DNA from: Hydrangea macrophylla
Lineage: Eukaryota; Streptophyta; Magnoliopsida; Cornales; Hydrangeaceae
Assembly (NCBI GenBank): GCA_033977485.1
Contig: CM066991.1
Location: 53,856,850 to 53,920,849 of the forward strand
DNA: 64,000 nucleotides
Reading direction: 5' to 3'
How positions within the stretch are numbered: position 1 is the stretch's first letter; each line of letters begins with the position of its first letter. Shown piece by piece: positions 34,077 through 45,402 of this stretch. A program made the translations under genes and the position numbers. The notes beneath the pieces were generated by a model. The model saw only the letters and a list, made by a program, of their open reading frames with translations, made no database searches and had not been told where the DNA came from.

Positions 34077-34379
34077 TCAATCAATTGTAATTTTATCTCC
34101 TAAGGGCGTGGACACGACTAACTTCTCGTTCAATTCAACTAAATAATCATCAAAATTTTTCGCAAAAGTTCTAGATATAAACGAGTGTGTAGATCCCGAA
34201 TCAAATAAGGTATATGCAACATAATTTGAAATCAAGATCATACCAGTCACAACTTGAGGTGTCGCTTCAGCATCTTTCTTTGTTAGTGTAAAGACCCTTG
34301 CTTGACCTCCTGTTCCACTAGAGCTTGAACCACCTCGCGGTTGTCCTCTGCCCTGGCCCCTGCCTCGGCCCGACGACAC
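34077..34379 (-). pseudogene. E aspartic protease
   Basis: A Gly/Arg-rich stretch (GRGRGQGRGQPRGG) is followed by GMILISNYVAYTLFDSGSTHSFIS. The active-site triplet reads D-S-G, as in many plant Ty3 proteases. A stop at 34076 ends it. It follows the gag zinc knuckles directly and would mature the Gag-Pol polyprotein. Confidence 0.88.
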
Positions 34380-35608
34380 TATAGCCGATGATACTATCTC
34401 AGCCCCAGTCGGACAATCTCTAGAAAGGTGACCCGACTAGCCACACTTATAACACTCCCTCTGATCAAGCATAGTACAATCTCAAACTACGTAACCTGGA
34501 GTCCCACACCGGTAGCAAGTCACCCCTCCAGAAAAACTCTGGCTCGCCGGTGGTCGTATTACACTAGACCTTGAACCACTTGCAATGCTAGTTCCTCCAC
34601 CTTTCTTGGTGGAAATAAACCTCGGCCTCTACTTGGAACGTCTTGCATTCTCGGTCTTGGTCCTCCCCTACTAGTTCCACCCGATTCCACTCTCCCTCGC
34701 TTTTGTTGACTTTGGAAGGCTCGACTTTCTTGTAAACCTTTCTCAACCAATTTAGCTATTTCCACCAATTCCATATAATTATGAACATTCAATGCGGACA
34801 GTTTCGATCGAATAGGACATTGTAACCCATCTTGAAATTTTCTGCATTTGTCGTATTCATTCTCCACAAGCTTTACTGTGAAGCGGTATAATGAAGTGAA
34901 TTGCGCCTCATATTCCTCCACAGTATTCCTTCCTTGTTCTAAGTGTATGAACTCTTGTCGTTTCTCGTTTCGAAAAGCTTCCATAAAATACTTCTCAAAA
35001 AACACATTTCTAAACTTCTCCCATTTAATCGTATTTAGCTCTGTGTTCCCCACAACCGGCGTCGTTAGATGGGCTTTGGTGTCCCTCCACCAATCCTTAG
35101 CTCCATCAGTAAATTTGAAGGCTGCCAACATTACCCATTGATCACCCCCAATTTGCATTACTTCAAATATATCTTCCATTCCTTTAAACCACTGTTCGGC
35201 TTCTAATGGTGCTCCAATTCCCGAATATGCTGGTGGATGATATTTCAAAAAAATTTCATAAAGTTTCCCCGGTTCATCTTTTTCCTTCGCTTTACTTGAC
35301 CCGGCTACAGCTGTCTCAATTTTCGTATCAAAATATCGGGCCATTGATTCAAACATCTGTTCAGGATGAGACATTTGCCCATGCTCCACTGGCCGTGCTT
35401 GTTCAACTTCTTGATTTCCCAGGGGTTGGTGTGTCCTCTCCCCTTCCTCCTGTCCGGTTCGTCTTTCCCCATCTATATATATAATATCTGCAACATACCA
35501 CGTTTGCAATGCAAACACGATAATAATATATTTATTAATCCACCAATAAATATACCCACACAACTCAACTCCTAAAGCACTACCACGGTCTAGACCCAAC
35601 CGTACCAT
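34380..35608 (-). pseudogene. E gag with zinc knuckles
   Basis: The open region 34559-35608 has the retrotransposon gag core: FLKYHPPAYSG, LEAEQWFKGMEDIFEVM, AFKFTDGAKDWWRD, WEKFRNVFFEKYFMEAFR and a basic GGTSRGGPRPRM tail. The first methionine (35608) probably lies in untranslated leader; real homology begins near the SHPEQMFESMARYF stretch at about 35370. After a frameshift near 34560, the remainder to 34380 carries two CCHC-type knuckles (CYRCG.. and CYKCG.SGHLSRDCP) with stops. Gag would package the RNA. Confidence 0.88.
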
Positions 35609-35628
35609 TTACAGAACCTATAACCTAA

Positions 35629-35640
35629 GCTCTGATACCA
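35629..35640 (-). promoter_or_regulatory. E primer-binding site (initiator tRNA-Met)
   Basis: TGGTATCAGAGC on the minus strand lies five bases (TAGTT) after the LTR terminus CCA. Confidence 0.93.
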
Positions 35641-35645
35641 AACTA

Positions 35646-38249
35646 TGGCACCCCGACCCGCTGAGGTCAAAATGCTTGCTTGTACAACTCAACTAATCAA
35701 CAACATTAAATTAAACCTGTGATTAACAGACTTATACAAGAACACCTTATTAGAGAGTTTAAAATATTCACACGTCCCAAGGATTATACATTAAACTAAT
35801 CCAACACAACCAAACTTAAAAGTTAAGTGTTTACAACATCTTACAAAAGTTACAACTAAATTGTATTTTACAATTTTTTGACAAAATACCACTCTTGTGG
35901 TCAACCCACAGCAACCCCAGACCTATGGCAGTGTAATTCCTAATTCAACTTCATAAAAGGGGTACCTGCACAGGAAATCTGTGTGGGCGTGAGCAAAACC
36001 ATGGCTCACGACAACTAGATAAAACAATATGCAAGTTTAAGCATATAAACAGCCTAGCACAGCACAAACATAGCATTTATGCAATATTAAAATGCAACTC
36101 ATACATGTCGTGACTCACACACCCGGGCCCATCAGCTTTAGCCTTTTGCGGCTTATTACCAAGTTTTCAGCTACTTGGTTTAATAGCTCTACAATGCAAG
36201 TGCACAACATACAGTTCATGTCATGCCAGCTATGTATATAAACATAAATTGCAATACAGCAATATCTAGAAGACCCACCTCAAATTCGGCAAGCGAGTAA
36301 AATTCACCTTTCTACTTGCTCCTCGGTCAACTCCTTGGGTCCGCTTCTGCTACTACTAGCCTCGGTCCCTGAAATCTTAAAAATTAGATTTCATAGCAAA
36401 TATAATATCAAATTTAGATAATAATTCACAAATCTTATAATAACAACAACAAAAATTAACAACTTAGGCTTTCTAATTGAAAAAGAATCTATATTTCTCA
36501 AACATCAACTTCATAACTAGTAAGTAAAAATTAACAACTTGTATAATAAATAAAAATGTAGAAAGAAACAACTTCCATAATAAGTAAAAATTTAAGAAGT
36601 TCAAGTTGTAATTGAAATAATCAAAATTCTCAAAATCACACCCAAATAGCCCCTAATTTCTAACTTTCTCTCTCTACCCAAGTCAAGTTTATATATATAT
36701 AAAAAACAACTCTTCCATGGAGGCTTTCAAGTTCTACTAACTCTTGGAGACATAAGTTTTCAATAACATATAGCTCAAAATAATATTCACAATGCATAAA
36801 AAAAAACCGACATCTAACATTGTTCACCACAACCATCAAATAAAAATCAAGAACCCATTTCTAGCTTCTAAAACTCAAAAACATCTTCAATGGTGTTTTA
36901 CCCAAATCATAACCCAATTCTTCCAAACCCAAAACTAACATTCTCTATATGCTTCTCAAATATGTTATTACCATCTAGCAAATTTAAATATCAACTCATA
37001 ATCAACAATTTTTACAAACCAAGCAAGACCCGTAAGCTAGAGTTTTAAAAACACACACTTCACCAAAAACACACACTAATCTCTACTACTCTTCCCAACT
37101 CTTCCCAACTCAACTCTTTCAAGACTTGTTGTAAGAGTAATCCAAAGCATTAAAAACATCATTATAACAACAAAAATCAACCCACATATAGATTTGAAAT
37201 AACAATTTTCAAGAACCCATAAGACCCAAAAGCTTCAAATTTCATCCATGGTGGTTATCACCTCAAACCCAACTCAATCCTTTCAAGACTTGAACTAGGA
37301 ATGTTTCAAGACATTAATAACATACTCTCAACACCAAAAACACCAAAATCAAAACCCAAAAAAAAAAACTCAATTTTTGGATTTATTAAAAACCCTTAAA
37401 TTTCAACACCCCAACAATTGCAAAATCAACAATACTCAAGCAAAACTTGTCATACATGGTATACATATCATCCAAGGCATATAAAACACATATTCACTAT
37501 CAAAATCAACCCTAAAAATCCCCAATTTTTGGATTTCTACCAAACCCTAAAAACACATTTTACAAACTTGCTCAAAATTCAAGTTTAACATAAAAAAAAA
37601 CTTCATACCACACCATATATACATATCAAGGAGCATTTAAGCAAATTCTAAAACATAAATTTACAACTTTAATCTCTTAATTTCATATTCTAAGGAAAGA
37701 ATTAAAAAACCCCAATTCACACTTTCAACCAATTTCACTTACCTAGGGTGTAGAAGATGAAGTTTCCTCCATTTCTTCCCAATCTCTATGTCTTCTTCCC
37801 TTTACTCTTCTTCTTTTTCTTCTTCTTCTTCCCCTCTTCCTCTCTTTGTCTTCTCTTCCTCTTCACTTTAAACCCTCTCAAACTATACAGTAAAGGAGAC
37901 TAACGTATCTCCCTTAAAATTGATTTTCAACTTTTTTAAAAATTATGTTTAACACCTCCCAACTTTCTTTAAAACAGGCACTTGAGTTCCCAGAGTTCCC
38001 AAATTTTCCCATATCATCTTAGTACCCCCAAAAAGAGTTATTTCCTAACTCAAAATCCCAAAAATAGAATTTCCCAATTCTAACCCAACGCATAATTATT
38101 TAATAATTAACAGCTCAACATTAAAAAATTTAATAACAATTCAGCTTAAATAATTAAATCACAGAAATTTAAATTTTAAACAACTCAGTTCAGCTTAATA
38201 GAGTAAATGATTTATTGTTTTAATATTCTTTTCAGGTTCGGGTCTCACA
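35646..38249 (-). repeat. 5' LTR of E (2.60 kb)
   Basis: On the minus strand it starts TGTGAGACCCGAACC at 38249 and ends GGGTGCCA at 35646. AT-rich DNA with many A-runs fills 36380-37740, and a CT-rich/GA-rich block lies at 37770-37870. No coding frame is present. No second copy exists in the window because E's 3' end is lost. Confidence 0.82.
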
Positions 38250-38360
38250 CTTCATCTATTTTTCCCTTTCCCTTGTCTAGATCCCTCCCTGGGTGATCTT
38301 CCTCCAGTTCGTGCGGCTTGAAGTGTCTGGCTGACCGGGTCAGATGACTAACTTCTTCTC

Positions 38361-40010
38361 TCATCCACAAATTGTCGGCCTCCGAAATCCTTTCCAAACT
38401 CTCTTTTCGGTTCCCACCTCTTCATTACTCTTGTACCACAAATCATCCTCTATCTGATCTATATTGCCCATTTCTTGAATCCACCAATCCATTTGTCCTG
38501 CCATTTCCCCTTCACATCCCTTCGAAGCACCTTCCAAAGTACAGATTGTCGGATCCTCCAGCAGTTGATAAGACCTTCTTAGTGTCCTAGCCTTAGTGAT
38601 TAGCCTAGACGGATCGAAAATGATTTCTTCTATCCCCAAGAAATAGAGGCCTTGCGGTGGTGGTACAGCATGGTAGTTTGGTAGTGGATTTCTCGTGACA
38701 TTCGGGGCTCTGGCGTGCAGTTCCGATATCACCTTGTTATCAATAAGATCTTGGATTTTGTGCCTTAGCCTCATGCACCGATCCGTTGAGTGGCCCTTCT
38801 GTTGGTAGAATTTGCAAAAGAGATCCCCTTGAAAATTTGGCGGAGGCGGATTTGGTAGAGGTCGAGGTTCCAACTGACGGAGATGCCCTTTCGCTAATAG
38901 CCTATCGAGAGCGATTGACAGTGATACTCCCAAATCTGAGAATTTTCTCGGTGGTTTGTCCCCCCCCCCCCCCTCTCCTTGGTGTTATGTCAAATTTCCT
39001 CTCCGGCCCGTTCAGTGCATTGACATCAGTGGGGCCAGAGTGACTCCCCGACTGTCCTCCATTGGACCCATAGTTCGGCCTTCTGTACCGATTTGGCTGT
39101 TCCTCTTTCTTTATCACTCCCTCTTGGATTGCATCTTCGATACGAGTCCCTACATCAAATACTTTAGCAAAAGTGTTGATCAACTGGAATCTCATTTTTT
39201 TCTTGGTAGACAGGTTGAAGGTTCTTCATCAACATTCAGATCTGGTCCTTCTCGGACGGCCTCTGTACCATCTTAGCTGCTTTCCCTCTCCACCTACTCA
39301 AATACTCAGCAAATGATTCTTTGTTTCCCTGCCTAGTGGTTTCCAAATCTCAGACTGTGACATCCAGGTCCTGATTGTACTCATACTGTGCCACGAATGC
39401 TTTGATCACTTCTTCCCAGACCCAGGTTTTGCTCGGCTCTAATGTAAGGTACCACGACAGTGCAGCTCCAGTTAATGTTTGCTGGAACAAGACAGCCATC
39501 ATGGTAGCGCTCAAACCACTTAGCTGAAAGGCACCTACGCACACTCGGATATGACTCCGAGGGTTTCCGGTTCCATCAAACTTGCCAAAGACCGGCATTT
39601 TGAATCCGACAGGTAGTACCTCACAAACCCCATCATATAAACCCTCTAGTTCCAGCAAATAAGTGTCAACTCCCTAAGCCTTGCGCATTACCCTTTCCAG
39701 CTTATCTATCTTCTCGATCAGTAGCCTCTCTTTCTCAGCTTTCTTCCTTTCCCTGTTGGCCTGCAGCGCATTAGTCCACTGTGCCTCCTGATCATCAAAC
39801 CAATCTCCTTCACCCCCCCCCCAGAGGTGGGTCCATAATCGGCGGAATTACAGGCGGTGGTCGGCGATTCAGTGCTTCTATCATTCCTATCATACGGTTC
39901 ATATTTTTAGCTTGCCGCCTCATTTGCTCTGCTTGTTGTTCTACTAGCGTCCTCAACACTGCTACTTCCTCATTGTTCCTTTCTTCTGCCATTTTAGTGT
40001 CTTCTCTTCT
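38361..40010 (-). pseudogene. B gag (Tat/Ogre type), frameshifted
   Basis: Sense order: an N-terminal coiled-coil-like segment rich in E, Q and R (AVLRTLVEQQAEQMRRQAKN, from about 39992); the retrotransposon gag core at 39350-39658 (PVFGKFDGTGNPRSHIRV, TGAALSWYLTLEPS, WEEVIKAFVAQYEYN); a RWRGKAAKM-containing middle with stops; and a zinc-knuckle region at 38361-38933 with LFCKFYQQKGHSTDRCMRLR, a C-x7-H-x4-C arrangement typical of this group. Two frame breaks coincide with C/G runs (39813-39822 and 38960-38973), so some could be sequencing or assembly errors. Antisense frames in this region are shadows. Confidence 0.85.
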
Positions 40011-40049
40011 TACTAACCTTGCGGTAGGATCCCTAAACCAGGCTTGATT

Positions 40050-41283
40050 TGAACTTGATGCTATTTTTGCCCCTACAAAAAGGTTTAAATTTTCCCTTTT
40101 AAAAAAACTTGTATTCGCTTCCTTTTGTCACACATATATATATATATATATATATATTTTGTTTTTTTTAAAAGACCCTTGGTAAAAAAACTCTCTTTTA
40201 TATGTCACACAGATACAATGCATGTGTGCGTGTGTGCCTACTCTATATACCAAATAAAAGGAAAATTCTAATCCTATCACGTTAAACACATAAGCACATA
40301 AAATCCTCACTTATGTTAAGTACAATAATTTCTCCTTTCATTGTGACCCTCACTACCCTTTTAAGGATTTTGAAATACTTTTGAAAAGCATTTTCTTTAG
40401 AATGGTGAGAATAGACAATTCCCATTAATTTTGAATTTTGAAAACGAGGGTGTAAAACATTTCTCATTGATCATGTTGAAATTTTGTTTTGGAATTCATT
40501 CGAAAAGCATTTCTTCTAAAATAGTTCTCCTGATTTTTGGGTTCTTTCAAAGATGAGGATGTGAGAACATATTTTAACAAAGTTTGTTTTGGAATTTTTA
40601 ATCGAAAGGTGAACTCAAAAGATTTTTCAAAAGGGTGATCGAAAACATTGGGAAAAGATAGTAAAATCTGTTTGCTTTCACGGATGGATTTAAAGTTCTT
40701 TGGGTAGGAGGATCACATGATCGGATTATCACCGTACTTTTCATGAATTCGGATAAATACAAGGTCAATGATGCTTAGCTAAACATGATATAAGAGATGT
40801 AACCTTATAATGAAAACCTAACATATTCCCAAATGTCATGGGACATGAAGAGGAATTGCTCGAAAATGATTAAGAGTTTACATGTCTCATATTAAGTGAG
40901 CATCGTCATCATCTCAAGTATTCCCTTTCCGGGCATACAAAACTCCCTAGCACATAACCCTAATCAAGAATTGATTTCCCTAAGATTGAAAGGTTCTATA
41001 GAAGCTACCATGCAAAGGCTGGGTTTTGGTCAAATAAAGAACCCTTGACACACATCCGATAGAGTGCTTCATATACCAAATCATGGTATGAGATCAAGGG
41101 TGATCACACAGTCCCATGATGGCTTGATCGACCAGGTTACCCCGAGCCTCCAAGGTCATAGTTCCGTACAATCGACTGGCGAGACATGCAAGTGAAATGC
41201 AACAGGCACATAAAGATTAATTAATTTGATTACAAGGATGCTTTTTAAGTCTAATCCTTGAGTGAACCCAAAATCAAAAATTT
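40050..41283 (-). other. Leader of B, non-coding
   Basis: It is collinear with A's 5001-6850 and includes the empty site for A's MITE (about 41185-41215). A TATATA microsatellite lies at 40134-40157. No open frame is supported. Confidence 0.75.
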
Positions 41284-41332
41284 TGGTCTGCGAAACCAGA
41301 GATTCTGGGTCCGATCCCCAGCAAAGTCGCCA
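41284..41332 (-). promoter_or_regulatory. Extended tRNA-Arg primer-binding site of B
   Basis: Read on the plus strand it is the 3' half of a tRNA: stem GGT/ACC with loop CTGCGAA, AGAGATT, T arm CTGGG-TCCGATC-CCCAG, then CAAAGTCG and CCA (41330-41332). It matches A's copy at nearly every position although the flanking leader has diverged. The PBS proper is TGGCGACTTTGC on the minus strand, 5 nt after the LTR end. Confidence 0.82.
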
Positions 41333-43364
41333 GATTGTGGATATCGCATTTTTCTCTTACCCACAGCTTTTCTTTCAAAATCTTTTTCAATTTAAAACAC
41401 AAAACAATGAGTTGCCACTTAATTTTTAAAAGGGAAAATTAAGAAACCATTTTAAAGCAAACTGATTTTTTAAGAAACTAGAGATTTTCTAGGTCCGGGG
41501 ATTATGGAATGAGAGGGGAAGGAGCCCGGTGGACGAAAACACCCCCTCTCATCCTATCTCGCAATAGGCCTCTATTTAACATCCTTTTAATCGAATTAAT
41601 AATCTAAGCATGTCCTCAACTAATACATATGTATAAATATACATTACAAAGGCATGTCTAAAGGGTGTAAGATTGCAAGTGATAAAATATCATTCAAAAA
41701 TCACATAATTCAAGTAGCAAGCAATATGATATGCAAATAGGGAACTATAGAACTTACCCGAGATCCAGCCGCGAATATTAAACGTGTGATGCATGCAAAT
41801 AAAATAAAACCTAGGAAAAAGAGTCTCTAATCACATATGCACATAAGGCAAGATCCTAATTCTAAGGTGTCGCGCATAAGGTCATAAAATTGATAAAATC
41901 AAGGAATTAAATAAACTAGAGAAAGGGTTGAGAAATTGTACCTCAAAGGCGCTACAAAACAAAGGTTAGTCCACATACTTTAGAAAGAATGTATGGTATC
42001 AAATAATTATTCCTAAACGTCTAGCTTAATTCTATCAAGTAGAAGAAATAATACAATTATGAATTCTAACATCAATCTACATGGATGAATGTGTATGATT
42101 ACATAGATGTGAACAAGAATGGGCTATTGGATTATTCCTTGATTTAGATCATTTAGCCTTTGTATTTAAGCTTAACTAATCATTATCAACACATGGTTTA
42201 AGTCTTAGGTCATGGAAAGATCATTTGGACAATTGTTTGCAAGGTATATCACAATTATGACAGAATTCTAAAAATTGCTGAGAGCAGACCAGAACTTCAA
42301 AGAAATAAAAAGCATACTTCCCGTGGTTTGATCTTGATGATTTTTGGACACAAGATGCCTCTATGTGTCTAGTTTCCATCCCAAAAAGAAAGTCAAGGTT
42401 TCTACGATTAGATCTTTGGGAATTAGACAAACACTAGACATCACTCAAGGACTTGCAACTCTCCGTCCAGAGTCTTTGGGAATTAGACAAACACTAGACA
42501 TCACTCAAGGACTTAGAAAAATTTATTTTGGGTCAAGAGTGCTTGATTAAGATTCTGATTTGCTTATTTCAAAAAAGTGTTACTATTCTGAAACTCTGGA
42601 CAGATTATAGTTGTTTCACAAAACCCTTGACCAAACCACTCCAAACATGAAACTAACTTAAAACAAAAATTACAGTGGTAGAACTTTTAGTTATAAACAC
42701 TTTCCTGTTGGTTTCATTCGATTCCAACAGTTCGATGTTTAACTAAAAATCTATGATCCAAATCAGATTGTGAACTCACTGCATCATTTATCAAATACAA
42801 CTGAGTTAGTTAATTTCATCCATGAGCCATGGAATTTGGCTTGAACCACACCACCCCTCCTACCATTTGATGGTCATGGGAGACTAACTACATTCATATC
42901 TTGAAAGACTCAAAGAAATATGGAGAAATTTCATGAGACCTAAACATAACAAACCTAAACCATAAAAATGGGTTTAGATTTATTAATCAAGTGTACTAAT
43001 ATCAACTTCAACCTCCTAGTAAATCATGAGTTTACAAAGAAATTAAAGGACTTTAAGTCTAAGGATTCAAATAAGACATTGAGGGTCTCATGAATCTCAA
43101 AGACTAAAAGGGAGAGGAAAAGAAAAATTCAAAGACTCTAAGTATATTTATGATTGGAAAGACTAATTAATTCAAAGTTTAACCTCCAAAATATCCTCAA
43201 CTCTTTGATTTTGAAGAACTTCCAAAGACTAATCAAACTTTCCACCTTCTTCAACTCTCCTAAAACTAGCTTCTAATTGTGTTTAGAGAAGAAATTTTGA
43301 AAGTTTTAGGACTTGGAGAACTAATACAACCTCTAGATTCAAAGAAAATTCTAACCCCATACAA

Positions 43365-43388
43365 GAGGATATTCATCCTCTATTTATA
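43365..43388 (-). promoter_or_regulatory. LTR promoter core of B: TATA box plus hairpin
   Basis: On the minus strand TATAAATA (43388-43381) is followed at once by GAGGATGAATATCCTC (43380-43365), a 6-bp stem with a 4-nt loop. The stem sequence differs from A/G (GGAGAT/ATCTCC), but geometry and position are the same. Confidence 0.65.
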
Positions 43389-43520
43389 GATAAATTTGAA
43401 GGGGTATTTCAGTCATTTCAGAGCAAAAAAACCCTAATTTGGATTGTCCTTTGGTAGTACAAAATGTGTTGTATTACAGCTGGCTGTTACAAAAATGCGG
43501 CACTCAATGGAGATGGAAGC

Positions 43521-43603
43521 GGCACTCACTGAGTGCCAAAACGGCACTTGATGAATGCCGGCGCGGCATTCTCTGAATGCCGCAATGGCACTCATAGAAT
43601 GCC
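43521..43603 (-). repeat. U3 palindrome array in B (22-bp period)
   Basis: Four 17-bp inverted repeats start at 43521, 43543, 43565 and 43587, exactly 22 bp apart. The first, GGCACTCACTGAGTGCC, and the third, GGCATTCTCTGAATGCC, both have perfect 7-bp arms although the fifth pair differs (C-G versus T-A). The second and fourth have one mismatch or wobble. Confidence 0.8.
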
Positions 43604-43943
43604 GCGGACAACTCCATGGACTGCCGTCTTTTAAGGATTTTCAAATTTAGCGATACTTGAAGCATTTTAGCGACAGTTAGTGGATGTCAGTGCGACTCTC
43701 CCTAAATGTCGTTCCGGCAGTTAGGGAGTGCCGCATCGGCAACCCCTAACTGCCACAAATCTGCCTAAGTGCCATTTTGCCTCTATGCTCCTCTTTCTTT
43801 CTTTTTTTTGTTTAGGTTAAAGAGTCTTTCAAAGAGTTTGAATCATCTTTGGAAGTCCTAGATTGGTCGGACATTGTCATCATCGGGTCTTAGAGGTATC
43901 ACTCCCCTCAACTCGACGTTTGGTCAAAATCAGGGTGTCTACA

Positions 43944-45257
43944 GTAGTCGAGTCCTAGAAATTTATATATGATTAGTAATCGTCTTATCAAACAACTTTT
44001 GTGTGTATCCGTTAACTTTTGTGTGATAATAAACTGGACTAGATTAGTAAATTGAATATTTTGGATACTTAGATTCATAGTTTATGACCGTTTCGCGTAA
44101 ACTAAAGTAAAACGACGATCCGAACAACTTTTGTGTTTTACACTTTTCCTAAACAAAGTCATCTTGACACTATTTTCATAGATTTTTAGAATCTGTTGAA
44201 CATCGTCTATCTAAGAGCTGAATTTTAATAATTAATTTCCAAAATTATCTATTTAGAATTAATGAACGGGGTCTTTCCTTGTATATTTTATTCTGAACGT
44301 TTTTCGTGTTTTAAGTTTTGTCTAATTCTAGTTCTTTCTTGGAGATAAATTCATGTTAATTAATAGCACCCTATTTTTTATTTTCTATAATAGTGTTAAC
44401 TTCTATTTTTGCAGGATGGTAGGCCCTCTAATGTGTTTGCAGGTTTCAGTCTACCATAGTTTAAGAAAGGTAAGCATTTAGTTGTTTTATTCGGGCAAGA
44501 AACTACTTGCCACCACATAAATAGAAACTACTCTATTGTCCATAAATATGTGCGGAACTACCTGTCTTGGCCCAAGAATGTTGTACTGTGGTTTGTAGTC
44601 TATGGGTTCAAGTTGGATCCCTAAAAATTTTGTTTTGTTTAACTCATACCAGTCATGTGACTGACCTGAGTGTGTTATGCATTTGGGGGCGTTTCTATAT
44701 GAAACGTAGTCGAATGTATTTGTGCAGGTTTAGTATTTGGGAATTTTCTGTGGAGCTGCTGATGTCTTGAAGTTGCAGTTGTGTAGTATTGTACTTTGCA
44801 TTAGTTGTATCTTATTTAATTTTGTTTCTGGCATTATGCACCATATTTGTATTATTGTAATAAGGATGGTATATTGGGTATTGGAAACGTTGTAGTTACT
44901 CTGACCAATGGACGTATAGATTTTATTCTGATTTATTTTCTTTCCACTTAACTCTGTAAAGAGAGTTTTATTTAATGAAAATAACATTTCTTTTGTAAAT
45001 CAAAATGATATAATATATGTAATGGAACTTTATTTATTTTATAATGAAATGAATGTTTTGGAAATGAAGCAGTTTAGTAATTGATATTACGATACATAGA
45101 GACCATGTGTTAAATTTAAAATTAAAATCCAATTCCAATTTTAATAATTTTCTTGGAGCATGTGTAAGAGTTTGTCAGCTCGGCTTTTGGGTGGCGAATA
45201 TCAGTTCGGATACAAGCTCTTAACTGAATTTGGTTGTCCAAAATTCTGGGTGTGACA
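43944..45257 (+). repeat. 5' LTR of element L, right part
   Basis: It aligns with 57048-57726 plus 59943-60615, the 3' LTR of L. It starts at the edge of B and ends GGGTGTGACA just before a PBS. The left part of this LTR should lie beyond B's other end and is not in the window. It also supplies the uninterrupted version of the M insertion site (about 44585). Confidence 0.85.
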
Positions 45258-45260
45258 ATT

Positions 45261-45272
45261 TGGTATCAAAGC
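45261..45272 (+). promoter_or_regulatory. L primer-binding site
   Basis: TGGTATCAAAGC lies three bases after the LTR end. It differs at one base from the TGGTATCAGAGC of E, F and J. Confidence 0.88.
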
Positions 45273-45402
45273 TTATGGTTAGCTTAGTGAGTCTAGGTGA
45301 TCCTCGGATTGTGGATTATTGGGTTTGGTCAGAGCTATAGAGCTGTGAATCTTCTTGGGTTGAGATATAGGTTGAGCATGTGCAACCCCTATTTCTATGT
45401 TA

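Larger units (their letters stand above)
21110..38249 (-). mobile_element. Element E: Ty3/Gypsy retrotransposon, 3'-truncated and interrupted
   Basis: In sense order it has the LTR 38249-35646, the iMet-type PBS, gag with CCHC knuckles, aspartic protease, RT, RNase H and integrase (order PR-RT-RH-IN, as in Ty3/Gypsy). It lies in element B, with CTTCA at 38250-38254 as the candidate right target duplication. RT is split by the 22936-33409 insertion. The integrase core runs into element C at about 21110, so the integrase C-terminus and the 3' LTR are lost. Several frameshifts and stops make it defective. Confidence 0.85.
38255..43943 (-). mobile_element. Element B: Tat/Ogre-like retrotransposon with gag, 5' part
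   Basis: Minus-strand 5' LTR (43943-41338), tRNA-Arg PBS, long leader and gag are present. The element then stops at the E insertion. It shares LTR termini, PBS and leader with element A and so shows what A has lost. It interrupts the 5' LTR of element L at GTAGT (43944-43948). B's pol and 3' LTR are not recognisable in the window. Confidence 0.85.
41338..43943 (-). repeat. 5' LTR of B (2.61 kb)
   Basis: On the minus strand it runs from TGTAGACACCCTGATTTTGACC to GCGATATCCA. It contains the U3 palindrome array (43521-43603), a second GC-rich block of GGCAGTTAGGGAGTGCCG-type words (43690-43760), the TATA box with adjoining hairpin (43365-43388), and a long leader like A's. A 59-bp direct duplication around GAATTAGACAAACACTAGAC is seen at 42420-42520. 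Confidence 0.85.

Noticed and set aside
38372..39276. Plus-strand frames opposite B gag (38372-38590, 38786-39043, 38956-39276)
   Set aside because: Shadows of the minus-strand gag, whose motifs are recognisable.
17466..43943. B and C as the two ends of one element split by E
   Set aside because: Their LTRs differ in length and most of their sequence, and the start motifs differ (TGTAGACACCC versus TGGAGACACCCC), so they are different families.
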